From: Thermosynechococcus sp. NK55a
GTDB lineage: Bacteria > Cyanobacteriota > Cyanobacteriia > Thermosynechococcales > Thermosynechococcaceae
Assembly (NCBI RefSeq): GCF_000505665.1
Contig: NC_023033.1
Location: 1,533,813-1,597,812, forward strand
Reading direction: 5' to 3'
Length of the DNA stretch: 64,000 nt
Shown here: positions 16,933 through 26,112 of the stretch, piece by piece
How positions within the stretch are numbered: position 1 is the stretch's first letter
Layout: each line of letters begins with the position of its first letter
Program-made: the position numbers and the translations under genes
The notes under the pieces: model-generated
The model's input: the letters and a program-made list of their open reading frames with translations, nothing else
What the model was told of the DNA's origin: nothing
Database searches by the model: none

Positions 16933-18255
16933 TTGAGCAACAATAGTTTGACCTCTACCGCCTCTCAGGATGCACCGCTTGTGTCTGCTGCTATGCTTGG
17001 TCGTTCGCTGCGCTCCCTTTGTTCCTATCTGCCCCTGCTGGGTACCTTTGTTCTGATTCAGCCTACCCACGCCCTTGATCTGACCACTCTTGCGAACGAT
17101 CTGGGTTCAAAGGACGTGCGCCCCGAATCTCTCAGCATGCCCTCTCTTTTCAGCCCCGAAAGCCAAGACTCCCCTGCTGAATTTGAAAATCTTTTATCCG
17201 CCGACAAAACCAACTTCCTCGTGGATGTTAGCCAAGGGGCATGGCAACGCACTATCCAGCCGCAGGTGAGTTTTGCCCCGCTCTCCCTGAGAAGACCAGC
17301 GCTGACCCTTTCTGCCTCTGCTTCCTTTGACCACCTCAGTCGTCCATTTGAACCCACCTTCAAAGTGGTGGATCGTCGGGTTCGCACTAATAGCTTGGCA
17401 GATCTGGTGACTCAAGCCACCACCTCTGTTGTTGCTTCCTTGGCCATTGATACCCCCTTTGGGATGGGTGGCTCTTTGGAACAAACCACGGCCAACGTTG
17501 AACCACAATTCGCCGAGGGGGAAACCACGCCCCTCTCCGAGCGGGTGACATTTGTGAATTCCTCAGCAGCACCTACTTCCACTTCAACCCTAGGGTCTGT
17601 CCCCTTTGGGCGTGCTTCTGAGCGGCAGCGTCGCACTAGCCCTGCTCTGCTTGCAGTCCAGCAAACCCCTACTCGCCCGGCTCTACTCCAGCCTAGCGTT
17701 GTGAGGCGCCCGCAAACAACAACGGTAACGGTACCCACCCCTGCCGCTGTACAACCCATTGCGCCCCCTGTGCCCGTCAAGGTGGCACGCTCAATTATCA
17801 ATCCACCGTTACCCAGTCCTCTTGACTTACCCCCTCTACCGAACGCCGATCGCTTCCTGCCGAGCCTAACCACGAACTTTATTTGGCCGGCGCGGGGGGT
17901 GTTGACTTCTGGCTTTGGCCCCCGCTGGGGACGGATGCACCGGGGGATTGATATTGCGGCTCCCATTGGCACGCCCATTTATGCTGCCGCTGCCGGTGTG
18001 GTCACCTACTCCCAGTGGAACTCTGGTGGCTACGGCAATCTGGTGGAAATTCGCCACGCCGATGGGACGCTGACGCTCTATGCCCACAACCATCGCAACT
18101 TGGTACGTGTGGGTCAATACGTTGAGCAGGGTCAGCAGATTGCCGAAATGGGCAGTACTGGACGCAGCACAGGCCCCCACGTCCACTTTGAAGTGCATCC
18201 CCAAGGGCAGGGGGCTGTTAACCCAATGATCTTCCTGCAACGCAGCCAAGGGTAG
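16933..18255 (+). CDS. Secreted M23-family metallopeptidase
   Basis: A 440-residue protein: N-terminal signal or anchor segment (about residues 30-50, LCSYLPLLGTFVLIQPTHA), a long low-complexity Ser/Thr/Pro-rich linker (about 60-300) and a C-terminal peptidase M23 (LytM) domain of about 120 residues. The zinc ligands are visible: His-x3-Asp in RMHRGIDIAAPIGTP and His-x-His in GPHVHFEVHPQG. M23 enzymes cut peptidoglycan cross-links or act as amidase activators in division. The zinc set is complete, so it should be active. The TTG start is fixed by a strong ribosome site. It is followed after three bases by the CobA-HemD gene. Confidence 0.87.
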   Translation: MSNNSLTSTASQDAPLVSAAMLGRSLRSLCSYLPLLGTFVLIQPTHALDLTTLANDLGSKDVRPESLSMPSLFSPESQDSPAEFENLLSADKTNFLVDVSQGAWQRTIQPQVSFAPLSLRRPALTLSASASFDHLSRPFEPTFKVVDRRVRTNSLADLVTQATTSVVASLAIDTPFGMGGSLEQTTANVEPQFAEGETTPLSERVTFVNSSAAPTSTSTLGSVPFGRASERQRRTSPALLAVQQTPTRPALLQPSVVRRPQTTTVTVPTPAAVQPIAPPVPVKVARSIINPPLPSPLDLPPLPNADRFLPSLTTNFIWPARGVLTSGFGPRWGRMHRGIDIAAPIGTPIYAAAAGVVTYSQWNSGGYGNLVEIRHADGTLTLYAHNHRNLVRVGQYVEQGQQIAEMGSTGRSTGPHVHFEVHPQGQGAVNPMIFLQRSQG

Positions 18256-18258
18256 TCA

Positions 18259-19779
18259 TTGACGGTCTATTTTGTGGGTGCGGGGTTAGGTACCCCCGAC
18301 TCTCTCACGCTCGAAGCATGGACCTGCCTTCAGCAGGCGCAGGTGGTTCTTTACGATGCCCTGCTCTCCCCTAGCCTCCTTGAACTCACCCCCGCTGATT
18401 GCTTGCGGGTGGCGGTGGGCAAGCGCGCAGGAACTGAGGCCGTTCCGCAATTGGAAATCAACCGCCTTTTAGTGGCCTACGGCCAGCAGTATCGGCGGGT
18501 TGTTCGTCTCAAAAGTGGCGATCCGGGGCTGTTTGGCCGTTTGCATCAGGAACTTGAGGCTGTTTTGGGGGCAGGTTTAGAGGCTGTGGTGATTGCGGGG
18601 GTGTCCTCAGCGCTGGCGGCACCTTTATTGGCTGGCATCTGCGTGACAGCAAAGGACGTGAGTCAGTCCGTAGCCATTCTGTCGGGGCATGCACCGGAGA
18701 CACTTCCCTGGCCAGCGATCGCCCAAATGGAGACGCTGATTTTTTTGATGGCCACCCGTTCCCTGCGATATATTGCCGAGGAATTGCTGCGGCAGGGGCG
18801 ATCGCCCACCGAAGGATTGGCGATTCTGCAATGGGCGGGGCAACCCCAGCAACAATTCTGGTTTGGCACCCTAGAGACCTATCTGAAGACGCCTCACTTT
18901 CCAGACATGGCTCCTGCGGTCGTTGTCATTGGCGCGATCGCCCAAAAACGCTACCCGTTGGCTAGTCTAGATCTGGTCTTTCCTGAATTTTTGAGGATTT
19001 CCCCATCATCAATGTCTCCCCTCTACGGCAAAACGATTCTCGTCACTCGTGCGGCAGCTCAAGCGAGTGAGTTTACTCAGCAACTTATAGCAGCCGGTGC
19101 CACCGTTTTAGAAATGCCGACACTGGAAATCGTTCCCCCTAGTTCTTGGCAGCCCCTCGATCGGGCCCTGGCAGAACTCGATACCTTTGACTGGCTGATT
19201 CTGACTTCCCACAATGCCGTTACGTTTTTTATGAAACGGTTACACAGTCATGGCAAGGATAGCCGTGCCCTCGCGGGTCTCAAGATTGCTGTCGTCGGTG
19301 AAAAAACTGCCCAAACCCTTAGCAGTTACGGCTTAGGGGCTGACTTCACCCCCAGGGAATTTGTCGCCGATGCCCTAGTGGTAGAATTCCCAGAACCTGT
19401 GGCCGGGTTGCGTTTTCTTTTTCCACGGGTTGAAAAGGGCGGACGACCCGTCCTAGGGGAGGCCTTTACGGCGGCTGGGGCTGAGGTGGTTGAGGTGCCT
19501 GCCTACAATTCATGCTGTCCCCAAACCGTTGATGCCCAAGTTTTAGGAGCGCTGCAAGCGGGTCAAGTGGATATGGTCACGTTTACCAGTTCTAAGACGG
19601 TGAAACACTTTTGCCAATTAGTGGGTCCTCAGGCGGCAGAGTTACTTCAGAATGTGCAGATTGCCAGTATCGGGCCGCAAACCTCCCAAACTTGCCGTGA
19701 GCTCTTGGGACGAGTGGATACTGAAGCCACAGAGCATACCCTGGAGGGACTCCTTCAGGCATTATTACGGATAGCTTAG
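18259..19779 (+). CDS. CobA-HemD fusion: uroporphyrinogen-III methyltransferase and synthase
   Basis: A 506-residue two-domain tetrapyrrole enzyme. Residues 1-240 are a SAM uroporphyrinogen-III C-methyltransferase (CobA/SumT): VYFVGAGLGTPDSLTLEAW, VVLYDALLSP, VVRLKSGDPGLFGR and ICVTAKDVSQSVAILSGH, giving precorrin-2 for siroheme and cobalamin. Residues about 255-506 are uroporphyrinogen-III synthase (HemD): YGKTILVTRAAAQASEFTQ, LILTSHNAVTFFMKRL and VDMVTFTSSKTVKHFCQLVG. The domain boundary lies near SPSSMSPLYG. The start is a TTG at 18259, three bases after the M23 stop. CobA-HemD fusions are known in several phyla. Confidence 0.9.
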   Translation: MTVYFVGAGLGTPDSLTLEAWTCLQQAQVVLYDALLSPSLLELTPADCLRVAVGKRAGTEAVPQLEINRLLVAYGQQYRRVVRLKSGDPGLFGRLHQELEAVLGAGLEAVVIAGVSSALAAPLLAGICVTAKDVSQSVAILSGHAPETLPWPAIAQMETLIFLMATRSLRYIAEELLRQGRSPTEGLAILQWAGQPQQQFWFGTLETYLKTPHFPDMAPAVVVIGAIAQKRYPLASLDLVFPEFLRISPSSMSPLYGKTILVTRAAAQASEFTQQLIAAGATVLEMPTLEIVPPSSWQPLDRALAELDTFDWLILTSHNAVTFFMKRLHSHGKDSRALAGLKIAVVGEKTAQTLSSYGLGADFTPREFVADALVVEFPEPVAGLRFLFPRVEKGGRPVLGEAFTAAGAEVVEVPAYNSCCPQTVDAQVLGALQAGQVDMVTFTSSKTVKHFCQLVGPQAAELLQNVQIASIGPQTSQTCRELLGRVDTEATEHTLEGLLQALLRIA

Positions 19780-19850
19780 GACTTGGGGATAAAGAAGGTA
19801 CCTCAATCCGCTAGTGTGAAAAAAGGACTGTTGTAAAGCAATTGTGGAGC

Positions 19851-20441
19851 ATGACCCACGCAACCGATGTGTTGACGCTTGGCCGTTGGATGGCGGCGGA
19901 TTTTAGTAACCAAGCGCAAGCCTTTGAGAATCCTCCCTTCTATGCCCATATTCGGGTGTGTATGCGTCCCCTTCCCAGTGGTGTTCTGGAGGGTATTGCC
20001 CTTTATGTGGAACAGGCCTATGACTATCTCCTAGGCGTCCCCTACCGCACACGGGTTTTGGAACTAGTGCCCGCCAATGATCACATTGTCATTAAAAATT
20101 ATGTACTCAAGGATGAAAAACGCTTCTTTGGGGCAGCTCGCGATCGCCAGCGGCTTCAGGCCATGCGAGCCGATGATCTTGAACTCCTCTGTGGCTGCAA
20201 TATGCTCACCTACTGGACAGGGCATAGTTTTCGCGGTGAAGTGGAGCCGGGCAAAGCCTGTAAAGTTGTGCGTAAGGGACGGGAAACCTATCTCGATAGC
20301 ACGTTTGAAATTGATGGCGATCGCTTCATTAGCCACGATCGCGGACGGGATCCCGAAACCGATGAGCACGTTTGGGGATCCGTAGCCGGCCCCTTTCACT
20401 TTGTCCGCTGGCAGAGCTTTGCCGATGAAATTATTGCCTAG
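19851..20441 (+). CDS. cpcT: Phycobiliprotein chromophore lyase CpcT/CpeT
   Basis: A 196-residue CpcT/CpeT-family lyase, which attaches phycocyanobilin to Cys-153/155 of phycocyanin beta subunits. Characteristic blocks are [50 protein letters not shown], the [13 protein letters not shown] segment, and [19 protein letters not shown] with [12 protein letters not shown] at the end. The length matches the family. The ATG at 19851 gives the usual start; an in-frame TTG lies three codons upstream. It converges on lgt with a 4-base overlap. Confidence 0.92.
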   Translation: MTHATDVLTLGRWMAADFSNQAQAFENPPFYAHIRVCMRPLPSGVLEGIALYVEQAYDYLLGVPYRTRVLELVPANDHIVIKNYVLKDEKRFFGAARDRQRLQAMRADDLELLCGCNMLTYWTGHSFRGEVEPGKACKVVRKGRETYLDSTFEIDGDRFISHDRGRDPETDEHVWGSVAGPFHFVRWQSFADEIIA

Positions 20442-21244
20442 GTGGCTTGCCAATCTGGCAACGGCTTGCCTTGATAATACAGGCGAAAGAGTCCCCAAGC
20501 TCCTAGGGCGATCGCTACCAAGCTGACCACTTGAGCAATTCGCAGAGGGCCCAGCATCAGGCTATCCATGCGCAGCCCTTCAATCCAAAAGCGACCCAAG
20601 CTGTAGGCGATGGCATAGACCATCAGAAGCGTCCCCGGCTTTTGATAGCGAGGTTGACGAAAGAGCCACAGCAGGAGCAGAAAAACCCCCAAATTCCAAA
20701 GAGACTCATAGAGAAACGTGGGGTGGTAATAGGCTTCGTTGATTAGCTGAGGAGGACGCTGTGGCGCAGGGATATAGAGTTTCCACGGCAAATCAGTGGG
20801 GGCACCAAAGGCCTCAGAGTTGAAAAAATTACCCCAGCGACCAATGGCCTGTCCCAAAACCAATGAAGGGGCAACCACATCCGCCACTTGCCAAAAGGAA
20901 AGCCGCTGCACATAGGTAAAGATAGCCATCGCCACCATGCCACCGAGAATGGCGCCGTGAATGGCAATGCCGCCTTTCCATATTTGAAGCACTTGATCTA
21001 GATGTTTTTGATAAAAGCCCCAGTTAAAGGCGACGTAATAGAGTCGTGCAGCGGGAATAGCTGCAACCACAAGCCAAATGGATAGATCCGCAATCTGATC
21101 AGGGTCAATCTGCCGCTGGCGTGCCAAGCGCTGACTCAGCCAGAGGCCAATAAAAACAGCGACAGCAATCAATAACCCGTACCACCGAAGGGTGATAAAC
21201 CCTAGCTCAAGGGTGGCACCGGGGGATTGGAAAGTGGCGATCAT
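20438..21244 (-). CDS. lgt: Prolipoprotein diacylglyceryl transferase
   Basis: A 268-residue inner-membrane enzyme that transfers diacylglycerol to the lipobox cysteine of prolipoproteins, the first step of lipoprotein maturation. About seven membrane segments are seen, with the Lgt signature [17 protein letters not shown] (essential Arg and Asn) and the upstream [11 protein letters not shown] conserved [12 protein letters not shown] lies near residue 170. The length is normal. It is the third gene of a leftward rpmI-rplT-lgt set, 14 bases after rplT. Confidence 0.95.
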   Translation of the reverse strand: MIATFQSPGATLELGFITLRWYGLLIAVAVFIGLWLSQRLARQRQIDPDQIADLSIWLVVAAIPAARLYYVAFNWGFYQKHLDQVLQIWKGGIAIHGAILGGMVAMAIFTYVQRLSFWQVADVVAPSLVLGQAIGRWGNFFNSEAFGAPTDLPWKLYIPAPQRPPQLINEAYYHPTFLYESLWNLGVFLLLLWLFRQPRYQKPGTLLMVYAIAYSLGRFWIEGLRMDSLMLGPLRIAQVVSLVAIALGAWGLFRLYYQGKPLPDWQAT

Positions 21245-21258
21245 GCCTAGGGCAAGTT

Positions 21259-21609
21259 CTAAACGGCGCGAGCAGTCTGAATGACAGTGGCAAAGGCATC
21301 GGCATCCAGGACAGCCAATTGAGCCAGCATCTTGCGATTCAGTTGAATGTCTGCTTTTTTCAGGGCACCCATGAGTTGACTGTAGCTCATGCCATGTTGA
21401 CGCGCAGCAGCGTTAATGCGGGCAATCCAGAGCCGCCGAAAGTCGCGTTTGCGCCGCCGGCGATCGCGATAGGCATTGCACAGTGCCTTCATGACCACCT
21501 GATTTGCCGTGCGGAAGAGCTTCGAGTGCCCCGCCCGATAGCCCTTGGCGAGCTTGAGAATTTTTTTACGCCGTTTGCGGGCAACGTTACCCCGCTTGAC
21601 CCTTGCCAT
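21259..21609 (-). CDS. rplT: 50S ribosomal protein L20
   Basis: A 116-residue L20. It begins [20 protein letters not shown] and continues with [39 protein letters not shown] and [10 protein letters not shown], all diagnostic. L20 binds 23S rRNA early in large-subunit assembly and in some bacteria represses its own operon. It follows rpmI by 49 bases. The usual infC gene is not next to rpmI here. Confidence 0.97.
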   Translation of the reverse strand: MARVKRGNVARKRRKKILKLAKGYRAGHSKLFRTANQVVMKALCNAYRDRRRRKRDFRRLWIARINAAARQHGMSYSQLMGALKKADIQLNRKMLAQLAVLDADAFATVIQTARAV

Positions 21610-21658
21610 AGTTCAACTTCACCCTTAATCAAAAACCGAAAAACTGAAAATTGATAAA

Positions 21659-21856
21659 TTAAGCGTAGGGCAGCATCAGCGATACTCGCTCAATATCCCG
21701 TGGATCGACCAGGGCTTTATGGGAAAGACGATTCTTGCGATCGCTCCCCTTGTGTTCGAGTAAGTGATTTTTGTTGGCCTTGCGGCGGACAAACTTACCA
21801 CTGCCCGTCGTCCGAAATCGTTTAGCAGCAGCGCGACGTGTTTTTAGCTTTGGCAT
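21659..21856 (-). CDS. rpmI: 50S ribosomal protein L35
   Basis: A 65-residue, very basic protein beginning [20 protein letters not shown] and containing [20 protein letters not shown], the L35 signature. It is the first gene of the leftward rpmI-rplT-lgt group; a divergent gene begins about 65 bases upstream, so the promoter is close. I saw no L20-binding leader structure that I could defend. Confidence 0.97.
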   Translation of the reverse strand: MPKLKTRRAAAKRFRTTGSGKFVRRKANKNHLLEHKGSDRKNRLSHKALVDPRDIERVSLMLPYA

Positions 21857-21921
21857 AGCTTTGCCCTATTTTAGACACAGCTTACTAGTGTACTATTTTG
21901 AAGAGAGTCTTGGCAAGCTGC

Positions 21922-22320
21922 ATGGAACTGGAGTTTATTCCTGTCGAAGAGTTTTATTTTGCCCTTACACTGGCCATGCGTACCCTCGAAGATTTGGGCG
22001 ATGCGGCATTTGTGGAGCGGGTGCGATCGCGCTTGCAAGAGCGGTTTGGTCAGGCCTCGACTGTGGCTGCTGCCAAGCAAAACACCTTTAACTATGTCTT
22101 TCGGGTCAAGGGGGTTGACAATAGTCCGGCACCGCAATTAATCCTTTCGATTGCCGACTGGCAGGGAAAAATCCGCCTCAGCAGTGACTACGGCTGGACA
22201 TTGGATGCACAGCGCAAAACCATCCGCACTGAAAAATTTGGCGATCGCCCCCAATTTTGCCAACAGGTGAAAGCCTACTTAGCCCAATGGCTGGAACTGC
22301 CGCAATTTCTCGAGGCCTAA
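21922..22320 (+). CDS. Conserved hypothetical protein
   Basis: A 132-residue soluble protein (MELEFIPVEEFYFALTLAMR... PQFLEA) with alpha/beta character and no membrane segment. The middle ASTVAAAKQNTFNYVFRVKG and LILSIADWQGKIRLSSDYGW look conserved. I chose the ATG at 21922; the frame extends to a TTG at 21898, but those eight residues overlap the promoter area of rpmI. Its stop abuts the ATG of the PSII S4-domain gene with no gap (TAA then ATG), so the two are co-translated. Function is unknown. Confidence 0.68.
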   Translation: MELEFIPVEEFYFALTLAMRTLEDLGDAAFVERVRSRLQERFGQASTVAAAKQNTFNYVFRVKGVDNSPAPQLILSIADWQGKIRLSSDYGWTLDAQRKTIRTEKFGDRPQFCQQVKAYLAQWLELPQFLEA

Positions 22321-23051
22321 ATGTTTGACCTAGGAACCGCCCTTGACACAGCCATTAAAACCTGGTCGGTGGTGCATACCCCCTTTTTGCCCCCAGATCG
22401 GGTGGTGGAGGTACTAGGCACCCTTGAGCAACGAGCCGATGTCCATGGCCTAGCCTGGGGAGGGTATCCTCAAGCGGAGCGCTGTCGGCTGGCGATCGCC
22501 CCCATTGAACTTCGTCTTGAGGAGCAACAGCCTCCCCTGGCTTTGGTGCGAATCACCGGCAACTTTCTCTTTGATGCGGCTACCTACAGTGATTTTGAGC
22601 AAGCGATCGCCAATGGGGGTCTCGAAGAAGGGGATTATGGGGATGTCATTCTCCTGGGAGAACGGGGAGCACAGGTCATTCTCATCCCTGAGAAAGTCTC
22701 CACCCTACAAAAAGAGTTAAAACAAGTGCGCACAGTACCGGTGACTGTTGATCTCTGTGACTGGTCAGAACTGGCCGTAGCGCCCCCCAACGGAAATCCC
22801 TCAGTACCGTCGAAGCATCATTGCGCTTGGATGCCGTGGCCTCAGCCGGATTTGGGGTTTCCCGCAGTAAGATGAGCGAGTGGATTAGCCAAGGGCTAGT
22901 GCGGGTCAATTGGCAAATGGTGCAGCAACCGCGGCATCTCCTTAAGGTCAATGACCTCATTGCCATTCGCGGCAAAGGGCGATTGCAGATTCAAGCCATT
23001 CAAGTCACCAAGAAGGAGCGCTACCGCATTCAGATGGAGCGGATTCGCTAA
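22321..23051 (+). pseudogene. Photosystem II S4-domain protein, broken by a C-run frameshift
   Basis: The first frame (22321 to about 22785) encodes the N-terminal YlmH-like part: HTPFLPPDRVVEVL, AWGGYPQAERCRLAI, ALVRITGNFLFDAATYSDF. The C-terminal S4 RNA-binding domain lies in another frame: LRLDAVASAGFGVSRSKM, VRVNWQMVQQPRHLLKVND. The frames meet at a run of six C (22783-22788); seven C would read ...VAPPQRKSLSTVEAS LRLDAV... and give a single 243-residue protein of normal family length. As written the S4 domain is lost. In cyanobacteria this protein is annotated as PSII-associated; homologues bind RNA or ribosomes. A sequence error is the likely cause. Confidence 0.8.
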
Positions 23052-23055
23052 AGCG

Positions 23056-23847
23056 ATGGATCTACTGCTATCGAAATTGCTGCCACCGCTGCTGTATCCA
23101 TTGTCTTTGGCCTGTTGGGCGCTAGTTTTTGCCATTGTGCGCTTTTGGCGTGCCCCCAAACAGGCAGCGATCGCCCTGGTCATTGCCCTAGGTATTTTAC
23201 TCTTGAGCGGGAATGACTATGTGGCAGCCGCTCTTATTGCTTCCCTAGAGCGGCAGTATTTACCCCCTGATCCGATGCCCAAAGCTGCAGCCATCGTTGT
23301 TCTCGGTGGTGCTGTTGTTCCCCAAAGCGCCCCGCGCCCTTGGATCGAAGTCACAGAAAAAGGCGATCGCATTCTCTACGGTGCCCACCTCTTTCGCCAA
23401 GGCTATGCCCCCCACCTCATCCTTAGTGGTGGCCGCATTGACTGGCTCAGCGAACCCTTTCAGCGGGGCGAGGCGACAGATATGGCGGAAATTGCCACCA
23501 CCTGCGGCGTGCCAATGGACAAGATTCTGCTGGACACCACCTCCCTAAATACCTATGAAAATGCCGTGAACGTCAAAGCCCTTCTTGAAAAACATTCCAT
23601 TCAGGGAGAGCTACTGCTGGTGACATCCGCCTACCACATGCCCCGCGCCGTCGCCATTTTTCATCGTTTGGGGATGAACATCATTCCAGCACCCACAGAC
23701 TATCGCTACCCCTCGATCGCGCGATCGCCCACCTGGCAAAACCTATTCCTCAGCCTGATCCCCAATCCCTACAACGTGGACATCACCACCATTGCCCTGC
23801 GGGAATATCAAGGTCTTCTCATTTATAGGCTGCGCGGTTGGCTTTAG
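23056..23847 (+). CDS. YdcF/ElyC-family membrane protein (DUF218)
   Basis: A 263-residue protein with two N-terminal membrane segments (LPPLLYPLSLACWALVFAIV; AIALVIALGILLLSG) and a DUF218 domain: AAAIVVLGGAVVPQSA, LILSGGRIDWLSE, GEATDMAEIATTCGVP, and TSLNTYENAVNVKALLEK with LLVTSAYHMPRAVAIFHRLG. Relatives ElyC/YdcF and SanA act in the envelope, ElyC in peptidoglycan and lipid-carrier homeostasis. The ATG at 23056 lies five bases after the S4-domain gene; a longer frame from 22951 overlaps that gene and is not credible. It converges on the alpha/beta hydrolase gene with a 4-base overlap. Confidence 0.85.
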   Translation: MDLLLSKLLPPLLYPLSLACWALVFAIVRFWRAPKQAAIALVIALGILLLSGNDYVAAALIASLERQYLPPDPMPKAAAIVVLGGAVVPQSAPRPWIEVTEKGDRILYGAHLFRQGYAPHLILSGGRIDWLSEPFQRGEATDMAEIATTCGVPMDKILLDTTSLNTYENAVNVKALLEKHSIQGELLLVTSAYHMPRAVAIFHRLGMNIIPAPTDYRYPSIARSPTWQNLFLSLIPNPYNVDITTIALREYQGLLIYRLRGWL

Positions 23848-24731
23848 AGGGCTTGGCCACGCAGAAACGCCTGACACACCTCCACAAAGGCAGGGGCTGA
23901 CTCATAGGGCAGGACATTGCGCCCCGGAATTACCTCCCCTTGCACATTGGGAAATGTCTTGGCATAAAACTCTAGGCGTTCTGCAGGTGATTCAGCCCCA
24001 CCATCGCGACTGATACTGGAAGCCTGATCCCCCATCACCACAAGCACTGGTTGACGAATATCCCGCATTTTCTGACGGTAATCCCGCCGCCAAAAACCCG
24101 CGAGGAAAGAGTACACTGCATGGCGACTCTCAAGATCAGCAGCCCCCACCGCCAGCATCCTGAGCCATTCGTCATCCACATCCTCCCCCTTAGCAAACAG
24201 TTGATTGATTGAAAAGCGACGCAGAAAACTTTTCTGACGCGCATAGAGATAGAAAACGCGACCCAATGGCGAGTCAAAAAGATTCCAACGTACCTTCTGC
24301 CACCTAGGGTCAGTATTTTCAGACACCAAAGCAGGGGCAGGTGGGCCACTGAGGATCAGTGCTCTTACTACTTGAGGATTAAGATGTACTAGCTCCATCG
24401 CTACGGGAAACAATGCCCCTTGAACAACAAGGATCACTGGTTGGCAGATCTCAGATGTAATGAAGAAATGTAACTGAGCTGCCCAATCTTCCGGATAGTA
24501 GGCGCAATGGGGCAAATCACTCTGGCCACAGCCCAGCAAATCAGGAATATAAAATGAATAACTTGCCCCTTGAGATTGCCAATAGCTGACACAGCGCTCC
24601 CAAAACTGCCCAGAAAGCCCCACCCCCACGGGATGGATAAAGAGAATGGGGGAGCCTCCTGCTTGAGAACTGAAGCGATAGGCGCAGGAAAAGCCCTGCC
24701 ACTGATAGATTTTAGAGATGAATGACGGCAT
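23844..24731 (-). CDS. Alpha/beta hydrolase-fold protein lacking the catalytic serine
   Basis: A 295-residue alpha/beta hydrolase. The early strand and oxyanion region (SPILFIHPVGVGLSGQFWER) and the Asp-Leu-Leu-Gly-Cys-Gly motif (YIPDLLGCGQSDLP) are typical. At the nucleophile elbow the sequence reads VILVVQGALFPVAMELV, so Gly-x-Ser-x-Gly is replaced and no serine is present. At the usual histidine the sequence reads PGRNVLPYESAPAFV, with Asn-Val in place of a His. Both catalytic positions are therefore probably lost. It may be a binding or scaffold protein rather than a hydrolase (inference). The ATG at 24731 is preferred to a TTG at 24740. Confidence 0.75.
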   Translation of the reverse strand: MPSFISKIYQWQGFSCAYRFSSQAGGSPILFIHPVGVGLSGQFWERCVSYWQSQGASYSFYIPDLLGCGQSDLPHCAYYPEDWAAQLHFFITSEICQPVILVVQGALFPVAMELVHLNPQVVRALILSGPPAPALVSENTDPRWQKVRWNLFDSPLGRVFYLYARQKSFLRRFSINQLFAKGEDVDDEWLRMLAVGAADLESRHAVYSFLAGFWRRDYRQKMRDIRQPVLVVMGDQASSISRDGGAESPAERLEFYAKTFPNVQGEVIPGRNVLPYESAPAFVEVCQAFLRGQAL

Positions 24732-24865
24732 TGCAAACAATCCTTCAATAGTTTCTTCAGTGTTTCTTCAATATTTCCGTAGCCCAGAGTTAACGTCTAA
24801 CACTGAACCCAGCAGATAAGTGGCCTGCGTGAATAACAGGGTTGATCCCCAATATGCAGTGATAT

Positions 24866-24895
24866 TTTAAACAAACTTTTACCTTCTCTTAACTC
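24866..24895 (+). promoter_or_regulatory. Pho box (three 8-base direct repeats at 11-base spacing)
   Basis: TTTAAACA (24866-24873), TTTTACCT (24877-24884) and CTTAACTC (24888-24895), each separated by three bases. They resemble the cyanobacterial SphR/PhoB repeat CTTAACCT with 3-base spacers. It lies about 135 bases before sphX, the first gene of the phosphate transporter operon, and a TATGCT -10-like hexamer follows at about 24914. Induction by phosphate starvation is expected. Confidence 0.7.
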
Positions 24896-25029
24896 CATCC
24901 CGTAAATGTTTGACTATGCTGGCGATGGGGACATCGTAGCGGCTTACCACTTGGAAACGTGTGGGTAACCGCCACCCCGAAGCTACTGTACACCGTAAAG
25001 GGTTGTTTACTCCGCTAGGAAACAGTACC

Positions 25030-26040
25030 ATGTTGACATCCGCAAAACGCTATGCCCCTCTGGGGATATTTGCCGCTGTGGCGGCCCTTTCCGCTAGCCT
25101 AATACCCCCTACCTTGTCCCAAGAAGCCCCCACGATTCGTATCGATGGCTCCAGCACAGTCTACCCTGTCACTGAAGCCGTGGCCGAAGCTTTTCAAAAA
25201 GCTGAAGGGGGCAAAATTCGTGTTACTGTAGGCATCTCCGGTACCGGTGGCGGCTTCAAAAAGTTTTGCCGCGGTGAAACCGACATCTCCAATGCCTCCC
25301 GCCCCATTTTGGCCAAGGAAATGGAGGCCTGCAAAGCAGCTGGCGTCCAGTACATTGAGCTGCCAGTTGCCTATGATGCCCTCACCGTAGTTGTGAACCC
25401 CCAAAATACTTGGGCGAAAAGCCTGACTGTTGCTGAACTGAAAAAGATTTGGGAACCAGGCTCTACAATCAACAACTGGAACCAAGTGCGCAAAGAGTTT
25501 CCGAATATTCCTCTAAAACTCTTTGGTGCAGGAGCAGATTCCGGTACCTTTGACTACTTCACTGAGGCCATCAACGGTAAAGCAAAAGCTAGCCGCAAGG
25601 ATTACACTGCCAGCGAGGATGATAATGTTCTTGTCCAAGGGGTATCCCGCGAGCGGGGAGCCCTCGGCTACTTCGGCTATGCTTACTACGCAGAAAACAA
25701 AAACAAGCTGAAGCCAGTGGCCATTGACAACGGCAAGGGTCCGGTGATGCCCTCTGAAAAAACAGTAGTTAACGGTACCTATCAGCCACTCTCCCGACCC
25801 ATCTTTATCTATGTCAACGCTAAAGCTGCACAACGTCCTGAGGTGAAAAAATTTGTCACCTACTACCTGAACAACGCTCCTGCGATGGTCAAGAAAGTTA
25901 AGTATGTTCCTCTTCCCGCTAGTGCCTATAAAAAAATTCTTGCCAACTTTAGCAAGAATCGCATTGGCACCATTTTTGGCGGTAAAGAGGCAGTTGGTCT
26001 CACCATCAATGAGTTACTGAGTCTAGAGGCCAAGGAGTAG
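25030..26040 (+). CDS. sphX: Phosphate-binding protein, SphX/PstS family
   Basis: A 336-residue periplasmic phosphate-binding protein. Residues about 1-30 form a signal peptide ([20 protein letters not shown]). The mature part starts with the phosphate-loop entry [18 protein letters not shown] and continues with [18 protein letters not shown] and ISNASRP, the SphX-type pattern. Later segments [17 protein letters not shown] and GYAYYAEN complete the ligand site. The ATG at 25030 gives a proper signal peptide; an upstream in-frame start at 24961 would add a non-hydrophobic leader. It heads the sphX-pstC-pstA-pstB operon behind a Pho box. Confidence 0.92.
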   Translation: MLTSAKRYAPLGIFAAVAALSASLIPPTLSQEAPTIRIDGSSTVYPVTEAVAEAFQKAEGGKIRVTVGISGTGGGFKKFCRGETDISNASRPILAKEMEACKAAGVQYIELPVAYDALTVVVNPQNTWAKSLTVAELKKIWEPGSTINNWNQVRKEFPNIPLKLFGAGADSGTFDYFTEAINGKAKASRKDYTASEDDNVLVQGVSRERGALGYFGYAYYAENKNKLKPVAIDNGKGPVMPSEKTVVNGTYQPLSRPIFIYVNAKAAQRPEVKKFVTYYLNNAPAMVKKVKYVPLPASAYKKILANFSKNRIGTIFGGKEAVGLTINELLSLEAKE

Positions 26041-26049
26041 TCTAAGATA

Positions 26050-26083
26050 GGGGGAAGGAAGCCAAACTTTGGCGCCTTTCCCC
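26050..26083 (+). promoter_or_regulatory. Intercistronic stem-loop between sphX and pstC
   Basis: A strong hairpin: GGGGGAAGG pairs with CCTTTCCCC (one G-T pair), continuing with GCCAA/TTGGC around a three-base loop. No T-run follows, so it is probably not an intrinsic terminator. Such structures often protect the 3' end of a binding-protein transcript or partly attenuate the membrane genes, giving more binding protein than permease. That role is inference. Confidence 0.6.
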
Positions 26084-26112
26084 AATTGATTTTATGTAGC
26101 AGAATCCTATCT

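Noticed and set aside
22951..23055. A longer N-terminus for the YdcF-family protein
   Set aside because: It overlaps the S4 domain in another frame and is not hydrophobic; the ATG at 23056 gives the expected membrane start.
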